A stretch of 64,000 nucleotides of DNA, from assembly GCA_002420145.1 (NCBI GenBank), contig DIHL01000023.1, positions 1 to 64,000 on the forward strand. The letters run 5' to 3'. Positions 46,451-56,100 of this stretch are shown here, in pieces. Each line of letters begins with the position of its first letter. Positions within the stretch are counted from its first letter, which is position 1. The stretch is from Bacteroidetes bacterium UBA5697. GTDB lineage: Bacteria > Bacteroidota > Bacteroidia > B-17B0 > Aurantibacillaceae. Under the pieces are notes generated by a model that saw only the letters and a program-made list of their open reading frames with translations, made no database searches and was not told where the DNA came from. A program made the translations under genes and the position numbers.

Positions 46451-47836
46451 ATGGAACGAAATCAAATCCAAACTTACTTGAATTCAAACAAAGAACGATT
46501 TTTAAACGAATTATTAGACCTATTAAAAATCCCTTCAATTAGTGCTCGTGCCGAACATAAATCTGATATGGATAAAACAGCCGAAGCGATTAAACAACGC
46601 TTAATTGAAGCTGGCGCTGATAAAGTAGAAATTTGTCAAACAAAAGGCTATCCTGTTGTTTATGGCGAAAAAATAATTGACCCATTAAAACCAACTGTGG
46701 TGGTTTATGGTCATTATGATGTGCAACCTGCTGATCCACTTGATTTATGGGACTCTCCACCTTTTGAACCTGTGATTAAAAAAACGGAGGTTCATCCCGA
46801 AGGCGCCATTTTTGCTCGTGGAAGTTGTGATGACAAAGGTCAAATGTATATGCATGTAAAAGCTTTTGAAATCATGATGAAAACAAACACATTACCTTGT
46901 AATGTAAAGTTTATGATTGAAGGCGAAGAAGAAGTCGGTTCCCCTAGTTTAGGACCATGGATTATTGAAAACAAAGAAAAATTAAAAGGAGATATTATTT
47001 TAATTTCGGATACGTCTATTATCGCCAACGATATCCCCAGTATTGATAGCGGTTTGAGAGGTTTAGCCTATATGGAAGTGGAAGTAACTGGACCAAACAG
47101 AGATTTACATAGTGGTGTTTATGGAGGAGCAGTGGCAAATCCAATTAATATTTTATGTAAAATGATTGCTTCTTGTCATGATGAAAACAATCACATCACA
47201 GTTCCTGGTTTTTATGATAAAGTACAAGAACTAAGTGCAGAAGAAAGAGCCGAAATGGCAAAAGCACCATTTAATTTAGAGGAGTATAAAAAAGATTTAC
47301 ATATTGAAGAAGCGCGTGGCGAAAAAGGTTATTCATCTAACGAAAGAACAGGCATTCGTCCAACTTTAGATGTGAATGGCATTTGGGGTGGTTACACTGG
47401 CGAAGGAGCAAAAACAGTTTTACCTTCAAAAGCATTTGCAAAAATTTCGATGCGTTTAGTGCCTAATCAATCATCAAAAGAAATTAGTGATTTATTTATT
47501 AAGCATTTCGAAAGCATTGCTCCAAAATCAGTAAAGGTAAAAGTGACAGCTCACCATGGTGGAGAGCCAGTGGTTGTGCCAATTACATCTAAAGGTTTTT
47601 TATCAGCAAGTAAAGCCATGGAAGAAACTTATGGCAAAAAGCCAGTTCCAACACGCAGTGGCGGAAGTATTCCTATTGTTGCTTTATTTAAAAAAGAGTT
47701 AGGCATGGATAGTATTTTATTTGGCTTTGGATTAGATAGCGATGGCTTACATTCGCCAAATGAACATTATGGTTTATTTAATTATTATAGAGGCATTGAA
47801 ACCATCCCTTTGTTTTATAAATATTTTACTGCTTAA
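46451..47836 (+). CDS. M20-family dipeptidase
   Basis: 461 residues. Metal-binding motifs of the M20 family: YGHYDVQPADP (about 89-99), ARGSCDDKGQ (with the bridging Asp, about 121-130), and EGEEEVGSP (about 157-165). The dimerisation lid (about 205-370) includes DLHSGVYGG. The dinuclear zinc site cleaves dipeptides (carnosinase/Cys-Gly dipeptidase-like). No signal peptide, so cytosolic. Confidence 0.94.
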   Translation: MERNQIQTYLNSNKERFLNELLDLLKIPSISARAEHKSDMDKTAEAIKQRLIEAGADKVEICQTKGYPVVYGEKIIDPLKPTVVVYGHYDVQPADPLDLWDSPPFEPVIKKTEVHPEGAIFARGSCDDKGQMYMHVKAFEIMMKTNTLPCNVKFMIEGEEEVGSPSLGPWIIENKEKLKGDIILISDTSIIANDIPSIDSGLRGLAYMEVEVTGPNRDLHSGVYGGAVANPINILCKMIASCHDENNHITVPGFYDKVQELSAEERAEMAKAPFNLEEYKKDLHIEEARGEKGYSSNERTGIRPTLDVNGIWGGYTGEGAKTVLPSKAFAKISMRLVPNQSSKEISDLFIKHFESIAPKSVKVKVTAHHGGEPVVVPITSKGFLSASKAMEETYGKKPVPTRSGGSIPIVALFKKELGMDSILFGFGLDSDGLHSPNEHYGLFNYYRGIETIPLFYKYFTA

Positions 47837-47842
47837 TTTATG

Positions 47843-47925
47843 CACCACAAAGACACGGAGAGCACAGAGAATATAATCTTTGAGCACCGTATTTTTAACT
47901 CAATTATCTCAGTGTCTCTGTGGTG
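47843..47925. repeat. Inverted-repeat element with CACCACAnAGACAC ends
   Basis: Left arm CACCACAAAGACAC (47843-47856) and right arm GTGTCTCTGTGGTG (47912-47925) are inverted copies with one mismatch; AGCACAGAGA lies inside the left half. The sequence type (cacagagacacgga...) resembles short interspersed repeats known to the reader of many environmental genomes. The right arm contains the GTG start codons of the next gene. Confidence 0.75.
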
Positions 47926-49122
47926 AACAAAAAAAACATAGCAATTTTAGGAGGAGGCGCATCTGCCCTGATGTTAGCTAGTTCGTTAGATACGAGTAAA
48001 TTCAATGTTTCTATCTACGAAAAAAATGCTGCTTTAGGCCGTAAATTTTTAGTGGCAGGAAAAGGAGGCTTTAATTTAACGCATTCTGAAAATTTAGAAC
48101 AGTTCACAGAACGTTACCATCCAAAACAATTTATCGAGCCATTTTTAAATCATTTTTCGAATACAGATTTTAGAGAGTGGTTAACATCAATTGGTATTGA
48201 AACTTATGTAGGCACCAGTAAACGCGTATTTCCTATAAAAGGAATTAAACCTATTGAAGTATTAAACGCGATAGAATCGATGCTTAAAAAAAACAATGTT
48301 TCAATTTACTATAATCATGAATGGAAAGGTTGGATTAATAATGATTTGTTATTTTCGAACAATGGCGAAACTAAAATTATAAAATCAGATAGTGTTGTGT
48401 TTGCTTTAGGTGGCGCAAGTTGGAAAGTAACTGGTAGTGCAGGAGATTGGACCTCGTGTTTTAAAGAAAAAGGAATTCAAATTAATCCATTTTATCCATC
48501 TAATTGTGCCTACAAAATTAATTGGAACCAAGAATTAGTAAAACATATTTCTGGTCAAGCCTTAAAAAATTGTGAATTTTCTTGCGACAATATTCACAAA
48601 AAAGGAGAAGCGGTTTTAACCGATTTTGGCATTGAGGGTAGTGGGATTTATGGTTTAAGTAAGGAAATAAGAAAGCAGATAATTTGTAACGAAAAAGCTG
48701 AATTGTTTATTGATTTTAAGCCAGAGTTAAGTTTACAAGAAATTCAAAGTAGATTTGAGAATAGGGGAAAATTATCTATTAAAGATGTATTAGAAAAAAA
48801 GATTAATCTTTCAGCAGTTCAAATACAATTGTTAAAATATCAAACAACAAAAGAAGAATACAATCAACCTGACATTATTAGTCGATTGATTAAGAAATTT
48901 CCATTGATTTTAACTGATTTTGCGCCTTTAGATGATGCGATTTCAACAGTTGGAGGCGTTGCTTTGGATGAAGTTAATGAGAATTTAGAACTAAAAAAAC
49001 AATCAAATCATTATTGTATGGGCGAAATGCTTGATTGGGATGCCCCAACAGGCGGTTATTTGCTTCAAGCCTGCTTTAGTATGGGTAAATTTGTGGCAGA
49101 TAAGTTAAACCAGAAGCCATAA
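47920..49122 (+). CDS. FAD-dependent flavoprotein (HI0933/TIGR03862 type)
   Basis: 400 residues. The start is GTG at 47920 or the next codon GTG at 47923; both lie in the right arm of an inverted repeat, and no ATG is available. N-terminal dinucleotide fold IAILGGGASALMLASSL (about 7-23), GRKFLVAGKGGFNLTHSE (about 40-57), and the C-terminal CMGEMLDWDAPTGGYLLQACFSMG (about 366-389), all typical of the HI0933-like flavoprotein family. Substrate unknown; relatives include BaiN reductases. Confidence 0.9.
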   Translation: MVNKKNIAILGGGASALMLASSLDTSKFNVSIYEKNAALGRKFLVAGKGGFNLTHSENLEQFTERYHPKQFIEPFLNHFSNTDFREWLTSIGIETYVGTSKRVFPIKGIKPIEVLNAIESMLKKNNVSIYYNHEWKGWINNDLLFSNNGETKIIKSDSVVFALGGASWKVTGSAGDWTSCFKEKGIQINPFYPSNCAYKINWNQELVKHISGQALKNCEFSCDNIHKKGEAVLTDFGIEGSGIYGLSKEIRKQIICNEKAELFIDFKPELSLQEIQSRFENRGKLSIKDVLEKKINLSAVQIQLLKYQTTKEEYNQPDIISRLIKKFPLILTDFAPLDDAISTVGGVALDEVNENLELKKQSNHYCMGEMLDWDAPTGGYLLQACFSMGKFVADKLNQKP

Positions 49123-49168
49123 AGTTTTAAATTAAACTTGTAAATTAGCTTTCTTAAAAAATTACATT

Positions 49169-50587
49169 TTGAAGAATATAAAGGAATATTTTAATATTAT
49201 AGCTTCTAAGAGAAAAGGACGTGGATTAAGTAATTATTATTGGAAAGAAATTACCAATTACTGTAATTATTTTTCTCATGAAGATAGCTCTGTTTTAGAA
49301 GTTGGTTGTGGCAGTGGAGATTTATTAGCAGGGATTGCTGGAAGCAAAAAAACGGGAATTGATTTTAGCGAAGGGCAAATTGCTTGGGCTAAAGAAAAGC
49401 ATGCAGGGAAAAACATTGAATTCATTTTAATGGATGCTAACAACATTACATTAACCGAGAAATATGATTTTATCATCATTAGTAATTTGATTGGTTTTGT
49501 TGAAGATATACAAGCTGTATTTGAACAAGTGCAAAAAGTTTGTCACCCAAACACAAAGATCATTGTACAGTATTATAACTCATTATGGGAACCCGTTTTA
49601 AAATTTGCTGAGTTAATTGGATTAAAAACAAAAACACCGCTACAAAATTGGCTTAATACAAAAGACGTAAATAATTTATTATTTGTATCAGGTTTTGATG
49701 TGTACAGAAACAGTAAGCGTTTTATATTCCCGTTTTATATTCCATTAATTGCTGAATTGCATAATTTGTTTTTAGCGAAGTTCCCATTTTTTAGATTCTT
49801 TAGCTTAAACACCTATTCGTTTGCTAAGCCTTTACCTATTAGTAATCCTGAAGAATATAAAACAAAATATTCTACAACAGTTGTTATTCCTGCTCGTAAC
49901 GAAAGTGGTAACATTGAAAATGCGATTACTCGTTTACCAAAATTTGGGAAACATGTAGAGATTATTTTTATTGAAGGAAATAGTACGGATGATACTTGGC
50001 AAAAAATTCAAGAGATTCAACAAAAGTATAAAGATACTCACGATATAAAAATTGGTCAGCAAAAAGGAAAAGGAAAAGCGGATGCTGTGCGTGAAGGCTA
50101 CAAAATTGCAACGGGGGATATCTTAATGATTTTGGATGCTGATTTAACAGTACCACCTGAAGATATTCCTAAATTTTATGATGCGATTGCTGGAAGTAAA
50201 GGTGATTTTATTAACGGTACTCGATTGGTATATCCAATGGAGGGAGAAGCCATGCGTTTTTTAAATTATTTAGGCAATCATTTTTTTAGTTGGGTATTTA
50301 CTTGGTTGCTCGACCAACGATTTAAGGATACTTTGTGTGGAACGAAAGTGATGTTTAGGAAAGACTACATTAAACTAACTAAGAACAGAAAATATTTTGG
50401 CGAGTTTGATCCGTTTGGTGATTTTGATTTATTGTTTGGAGCTCATAAATTGAATTTAAAAATTGTTGAAATTCCAATTAAGTACAGAGATCGAACTTAT
50501 GGGGAAACAAATATTTCTCGTTTTAAACATGGCGTGATTTTATTGCGTATGTGTGCTTTTGCGAGTAGAAAATGTAAATTCATTTAA
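49169..50587 (+). CDS. Fused SAM methyltransferase and GT2 glycosyltransferase
   Basis: 472 residues, TTG start. The N-terminal half is a class I methyltransferase (about 35-140) with LEVGCGSGDLLAGI (SAM-binding loop) and GIDFSEGQ. A linker (about 150-230) leads to a GT-A glycosyltransferase (about 233-472) of the dolichol-phosphate-mannose type, with VVIPARNESGNIENAI, GKADAVREGY, LMILDADLTVPPEDIP (metal-binding acidic motif near 324), and DLLFGAHK. Each module is complete. The fusion suggests that methylation and glycosyl transfer act on one lipid-linked or surface product. The stop lies 10 bases before the next gene. Confidence 0.87.
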   Translation: MKNIKEYFNIIASKRKGRGLSNYYWKEITNYCNYFSHEDSSVLEVGCGSGDLLAGIAGSKKTGIDFSEGQIAWAKEKHAGKNIEFILMDANNITLTEKYDFIIISNLIGFVEDIQAVFEQVQKVCHPNTKIIVQYYNSLWEPVLKFAELIGLKTKTPLQNWLNTKDVNNLLFVSGFDVYRNSKRFIFPFYIPLIAELHNLFLAKFPFFRFFSLNTYSFAKPLPISNPEEYKTKYSTTVVIPARNESGNIENAITRLPKFGKHVEIIFIEGNSTDDTWQKIQEIQQKYKDTHDIKIGQQKGKGKADAVREGYKIATGDILMILDADLTVPPEDIPKFYDAIAGSKGDFINGTRLVYPMEGEAMRFLNYLGNHFFSWVFTWLLDQRFKDTLCGTKVMFRKDYIKLTKNRKYFGEFDPFGDFDLLFGAHKLNLKIVEIPIKYRDRTYGETNISRFKHGVILLRMCAFASRKCKFI

Positions 50588-50597
50588 TAAGTGTAAG

Positions 50598-51899
50598 ATG
50601 AAAAAAATTGTGTTTTTATTGTCTTTTGTTTTTTTAATAAAAACGATTCAGGCACAAACTATAAAAGTATATTTCAACCAGTCGGTTGACAATACCGTTT
50701 CTTCTATCACAGACGCCCAAACGTCTGCTCATTTAGATGATACCATTTGCGCTTTAATCAATGGTTCTAATACAACATTGGATATTGCCGTTTGGGACAA
50801 TGGAAGCACAAAAATTGTGACTGCTTTAAATAACGCATATTTGAGAGGAGTACAAGTAAGATACATTTCTTCAACTAATAGTTTAAATACAGCGCTTTCA
50901 GGCTTAAATTCAAATATCCCACTTTTAAAACGCACATCTACTTTAACGAGTAATGTGATGCATAATAAATTTGTGATTGCTGATAATGCTAAATTATTAA
51001 TTGGCTCTATGAACTTTGGCAATGGAAGCATATTTGATGATTATAATAATATTGTTATTGTTTCAAATTCTAGTTTATCACAAAATTACACAACGGAGTT
51101 TAATGAAATGTGGGGCTCTACAGGAGCGCAACCAAACACTACTAATAGTAAATTTGGCCCCGCTAAAGCTGATAATACTATTCATAGTTTTAATATTGGG
51201 GGCTCAACTATTGAATCTTATTTTTCTCCAACTGATGGAACAGCCTCTAAAATTGTGAATGCTATCAACTCTGCAAATTATAGTTTAGATGTGGCTATGT
51301 TTACATTTACTGATAATGATTTAGGAGATGCTGTTGTTGCGGCTAAAAACAGGGGCGTAAACGTAAGATGTATTATTGAAAATGTGAGTTATTTTGGTTC
51401 TGAGTATACTAAACTAATCAATGCAGGTATTCCTGTTATCTCTCATGAAAATGTAGCAAATGATTTTCACCATAAATATTGTATTATTGATGCAGTAAAT
51501 ACAAGTTCCGATCCTATTGTTGTTACTGGCTCTCACAATTGGTCAAACTCAGCCAATCAAGAATATGACGAAAACACATTAATAATTCATGATGCTATTA
51601 TAGCTAATCAGTATTTAGAAGAGTTTTCAAAAAGACACTCTGTTTTATCAGGAGTTAGAAACTATTATAATATTAACGATCAAGTTATTTTATTCCCTAA
51701 CCCAAGTAATGGAAGCTTCTCAATTAGTGGTTTAAAACATAACATTGATAAATTAACGGTGATTAATAGTATTGGTCAAATAGTTGAAGCATCAGAAAAC
51801 ACTTACAATACCATTAATTTGACTTTAGAAAAAGGAATATATTTTGTCAATATCATGTCTAATGGAGAATTGATAAGCAAGAAAATATATATAGAATAA
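50598..51899 (+). CDS. Secreted phospholipase D/nuclease-like protein with T9SS type A tail
   Basis: The ATG at 50598 (MKKIVFLLSFVFLIK) is chosen because it gives a clean signal peptide (ends IQAQ); an upstream in-frame start would sit inside the preceding gene. 433 residues: two PLD-like units with HxKx4D motifs, HNKFVIADN (about 121-129) and HHKYCIIDAVN (about 291-301), then GSHNWSNSANQEYDEN. The C-terminal sorting domain (about 360-433) starts LFPNPSNGSF and ends KKIYIE. Such enzymes cleave phosphodiesters in DNA/RNA or phospholipids; the target is not determined. Confidence 0.9.
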   Translation: MKKIVFLLSFVFLIKTIQAQTIKVYFNQSVDNTVSSITDAQTSAHLDDTICALINGSNTTLDIAVWDNGSTKIVTALNNAYLRGVQVRYISSTNSLNTALSGLNSNIPLLKRTSTLTSNVMHNKFVIADNAKLLIGSMNFGNGSIFDDYNNIVIVSNSSLSQNYTTEFNEMWGSTGAQPNTTNSKFGPAKADNTIHSFNIGGSTIESYFSPTDGTASKIVNAINSANYSLDVAMFTFTDNDLGDAVVAAKNRGVNVRCIIENVSYFGSEYTKLINAGIPVISHENVANDFHHKYCIIDAVNTSSDPIVVTGSHNWSNSANQEYDENTLIIHDAIIANQYLEEFSKRHSVLSGVRNYYNINDQVILFPNPSNGSFSISGLKHNIDKLTVINSIGQIVEASENTYNTINLTLEKGIYFVNIMSNGELISKKIYIE

Positions 51900-51914
51900 A
51901 AAAACAGTAGCATC

Positions 51915-52373
51915 ATGAAAGAACGTATTTGGATTTACACATTAAGTCATGAACTAACTAACGAACAATTAGTTGATTTTAAGAATCGTTGTCAAAGTTT
52001 TGTAAATGGTTGGACTGCTCATGATGTTAGTTTAGATGCATCATTTGATTTGTATCAAAATCGTTTACTAATATTTAAAGTAAACGAAGACAAGTACAAT
52101 GCTAGTGGTTGTAGTATTGATAAGCAATTACGCTTTGTAAAAGAATTAGAACAAGCGTTTTCTATAGAATTATTAAATCGTTTATTAGTTGCTTACGAAA
52201 ATAATAATCAGGTTGAGGTTGTTAAAGCTTCTCAAATAAAAGACTTATTGGCAAATAATATCATCACCGCTAGCACTTTGGTGTTTGATAATACAATTTC
52301 TGAATCAACCCAATTAACAAGCAAATGGAAACAACCTTTGCAATCAACTTGGTTGGCAAAATATTTAAATTAA
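51915..52373 (+). CDS. Conserved Bacteroidota protein of unknown function
   Basis: 152 residues, no signal peptide or membrane helix. Distinctive stretches: WIYTLSHELTNEQ (about 5-17), FVNGWTAHDVSLDASFDLYQNRLLIFKV (about 30-57), and SGCSIDKQLRFVKELE (about 66-81). Proteins like this are widespread in Bacteroidota and often labelled ABC transporter ATPase, although no Walker motif is present here. It sits between a secreted PLD-like protein and a haem lipoprotein. Function not assigned. Confidence 0.78.
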   Translation: MKERIWIYTLSHELTNEQLVDFKNRCQSFVNGWTAHDVSLDASFDLYQNRLLIFKVNEDKYNASGCSIDKQLRFVKELEQAFSIELLNRLLVAYENNNQVEVVKASQIKDLLANNIITASTLVFDNTISESTQLTSKWKQPLQSTWLAKYLN

Positions 52374-52377
52374 TTTA

Positions 52378-52860
52378 ATGAAACACCAATTATCGATATC
52401 CTTATTTGTAGTCACATTAATATCTTGTGTGTTTTACTCATGTACAAAAGACGTTGCTAAAAATCCATTATTGGCATACAGCGATAAGGCTTTGTTAGAT
52501 AGTGCTAAAAACACAGCTGCATTTATTTATTACAAAAACGATGCTTCGACTTTGTATCCTGGAACAACAGGAGCTCATTCTTCTTTTAAATTAAAATTTA
52601 ATAAAATAGCCGCTACAGTTTTAACAGATAATGGAAAAATTCCTGTTGGACAAAAATTCCCAAACGGTTCTTTTATTGTGAAAGAGATGCAATCTGGTTT
52701 AAATGCATTCATGTACAAGAAAGAAGGCACATGGTTATGGGCTGAGGTATATAATAATGGCGATGTGTTTTATAGCGTTAATAAAGATCCTCAACCCTGT
52801 ATTAGCTGCCATAGTCAATCAGGCCAAAGAGATTTAGTGGTTACGTTTAATTATTATTAA
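52378..52860 (+). CDS. Cytochrome P460-like haem-c lipoprotein
   Basis: 160 residues, lipoprotein signal with Cys22 (FYSC). The mature part resembles the cytochrome P460 fold (about 60-160): GQKFPNGSFIVKEMQSG, WLWAEVYNNGDV, and a single haem-c motif CISCH (about 140-144) close to the C-terminus, followed by QSGQRDLVVTF. Known P460 proteins oxidise hydroxylamine or detoxify nitric oxide; similar short lipoproteins in Bacteroidota are uncharacterised. The gene starts 4 bases after the preceding one. Confidence 0.8.
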   Translation: MKHQLSISLFVVTLISCVFYSCTKDVAKNPLLAYSDKALLDSAKNTAAFIYYKNDASTLYPGTTGAHSSFKLKFNKIAATVLTDNGKIPVGQKFPNGSFIVKEMQSGLNAFMYKKEGTWLWAEVYNNGDVFYSVNKDPQPCISCHSQSGQRDLVVTFNYY

Positions 52861-52864
52861 TACT

Positions 52865-53168
52865 CTATTTATTATTGTATAGTGCCTTTGCTTTTTCTAA
52901 AGTATCAGATTGAAAATTTGATAAATCCAAAAAGTAATTCAATTGCCATTTTTGGGTTTTGATGGCTTGTTTATTTATGGTATTATCCCATGGTGGATAA
53001 ACTCTAAAACCTCGTTTTCCTTCTTTATCATTAACGGTTAATATCCCTTGTTGGCATAATACTGATTTTGGAAAAATGAACTGACCAAGCTGATAAAGGC
53101 TCTGTATATTCAAAGCCACAAGAGTCAAAAACTTGTGTTTGAATATAAGTAAGGTCAAAAGAAAGCAT
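52865..53168 (-). pseudogene. mepB-family gene with internal deletion and frame shift
   Basis: Two frames must be joined. From an ATG at 53168 the first frame reads MLSFDLTYIQTQVFDSCGFE, which looks like a MepB N-terminus. Near 53090-53105 similarity passes to another frame, LGQFIFPKSVLCQQGIL then KRGFRVYPPWDN and KQAIKTQKWQLNYF, the MepB C-terminal half, down to the stop at 52865. The middle of the domain (about 60 residues by recollection of family length) is missing. The C-terminal frame alone could be translated (97 residues from 53158) but would lack half the fold. It starts 4 bases after the amidohydrolase stop. Confidence 0.6.
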
Positions 53169-53172
53169 GAAA

Positions 53173-56100
53173 TTAAAAACCACTCTCTTCGCTATCGCAA
53201 TGGAAATGGTTTTGTTTTTTAGGTTGAGGTTTGATAACCTTAGCCCCTTTATTTTTCTCTGTAATTAATTTAGCTATAATACGAGCACGTTCTTTTTTAA
53301 TGTCTTCGCGCAACTTTGCATCTTCGTCTTTATCATAATAAATTTGTCCATCAATGATTGTTGTATTTACTTTTGCATAAATGCTTAAAGGATTATCAGA
53401 CCAAAGCACTAAATCAGCTACTTTACCAACTTTGATACTTCCTACTTTATCATCAATGTGTAGCATTTTAGCAGGATTTAAAGTCACTAATTTTAATGCC
53501 TGTACTTCAGTTAATCCACCGTATTTAATAGACTTTGCCGCTTCTTGATTTAAACGTCTTCCCATTTCAGCATCATCAGAGTTGATAGAGGTGTTCACTC
53601 CAGCTTTAGTAAGCATAGATGCGTTATAAGGAATGGCATCCATTACTTCTAGTTTATATGCCCACCAATCAGCAAAAGTAGAAGCGTTAGCGCCATGAGC
53701 TTTCATTTTATCTGCTACCTTATAACCTTCTAGGATATGAGTAAAGGTATTTACTTTAAATTTCATGCTATCTGCTACGTGCATTAACATATTTATCTCA
53801 CTCTGTACATAACTATGACAAGTAATTGAACGTTTGCTATCTAAAATTTCAACTAATGCATCTAAATCTAAATCTCTGCGAGGAGAAGTGATTTTATTTT
53901 TTTCAATTTCCTTAGGAGATAATTTTGAGAAACCTTCCATTTGTTTTTTGTAGGCAGTAGCTCTTGTAAAATAGTCGTAGTACAATTGCTCCACTCCCAT
54001 TCGTGTTTGAGGGAATCTTTCTAAATCTGGATTTAAACCATTTGAATGTTTTACGTTTTCACCTAAAGCAAATTTGATGAAACCAGGAGCTTTTTCATAT
54101 TTAAATTCTTCAGGGTTTTTGCCCCAACGTAATTTTATAATACAACTTTGTCCGCCAATTGGATTTGCAGAACCATGTAATAGCTGAGCTGTTGTGACAC
54201 CACCAGATAATTGGCGGTAAATATTAATATCATCTGGGTTAATCACATCGCCCATTCTCACTTCGGCACTACTAGCATCCGCCCCTTCATTCACACTATA
54301 CAAGGCAATATGCGAATGCTCGTCAATAATTCCTGGAGTTAAGTGCATTCCTTTTGCATCAATTACTTTAGCAAAAGCTGTTTTTGGCGCATCAATATTT
54401 GGTGCAATACGCACTATTTTTCCATCAACTATATAAATGTCTTGATCTTTTAAAATGGAATCAGATTCGTTTGTCCAAATAGTGGCATTTTTAATTAAAA
54501 CAGCATCATAACGTTTTTTAAATTTACCCCAAGTGTCTTTAATTAAACCTTCGCTTTCCGCTTCCGCTTCACCGTATGCTCCAAATGGATAATACACTTT
54601 CCCGTAATTAATTTTTTGTTTAGGTTTAGTAACTTTAGGCTTTGTAGTATCTGTTTCGTTTATATAATTTAGTTTAAAATCCACCCAATTACCATCACTG
54701 TATTGACCAGTTCCAGAAAATGATTTTGTTTGTTCATTATAGTTTCCAGATAAACGCAGCGTAAATGTTGAATCGTATGGAAAGCTAAGAGTTAAAAGAT
54801 TGTTTTTAAATGCAATGTTTGTCTTGGCTTTTAAACTGTCTTTTAAAACTATCAAACCTGTATAATTTTCTTGTTCTGTGTTGATAGTTAATTTATTTAT
54901 AGTTGTGCCGTATGATAATTCATAACTTCCACTAATATTAGGAACAGATAAATCATTATAAACATGCTTAACCCCATTGCTCCATGTTTCGTGAATAATT
55001 GCGTCTTCTTCAAAAATTGGTTTAGAAGAAATAAAGAAGTTTGCAAACATCCCTTGTTTTAAACTTCCTATTTTGTCTTGTACGCCTATAAAATTAGCTG
55101 GATTGTATGTTAATGCGCGTAAAGCTGTTTTTTCAGACAAGCCATGAGCAATTGCTTTTCTAATATTTTTTAAGAAAACAGATTTATCTTTTAAATCAGC
55201 AGTGGTGATACAAAATTGCACATAATTATTTTCAAGAGCCGCTAAATTAGATGGCGCCATCTCCCAATGTTTTAAATCGGTTAACGATGCTTGTTCTGCA
55301 TCTAATGGATCTTCTACATCAATGGCATCAGGATAATTTACAGGAATAATGTATTTGGAAAACGTGTTTTGGATGTCATACAATCTTTGGTATTCGTTAC
55401 CCCCACCTTTAATGATATATTTTACTTTAAATTCATCAGCAATTTTTTTACCTCTTAAGTCATTGTACTTATCATTACCTTCAAAAATAGATGGTAATTC
55501 TTGTAACTTATTAAAGGCTTCTAAAGTGATGTTATATTCAGTTTTTGATTGATTGGTTTTGTACCATTCTGCATCATAATAGGTTTGTCTTAATAATGCA
55601 ATAGCTCCCATTAATGAAGATGGGTAATCTTGTGGTGATATACCTTTGTTTAATGAGTAAAAACCAGCAGCTCTGTCTTTAATAATACTTTCGTTTTCTT
55701 TACCTGAAGCTAAATTTACTAGTGTTCCACTTCCTCTTACGATACCGTCTTTTTGAGAAGTTAATACAGTAGCAAATCCTAATTTTCTTAATTCATCAGC
55801 TTTTTGAGAATTGTGCATAAACAATTTATGAGCCTCTGCTTCACTTTTAATAGCTTGGTTCCAGCCGTAGGCCCCCTTTTTAGGTGCATCTTTAAAATCT
55901 GTTCTTTTTACTTCTGGCATTCCATAATCGCTATATAAATCCACAAAGGCTGGATAAATATGTTTACCTTTCAAATCAACGGCAATAGCATCTTTTGGAG
56001 ACTCTAATTTTTCGCCTATGCGCAACACTTTGCCATCTTGTATTAGCATGGTAGCATTGATAATAGTAACATCGGCATCCACATGCAAGGTGCAATTTGT

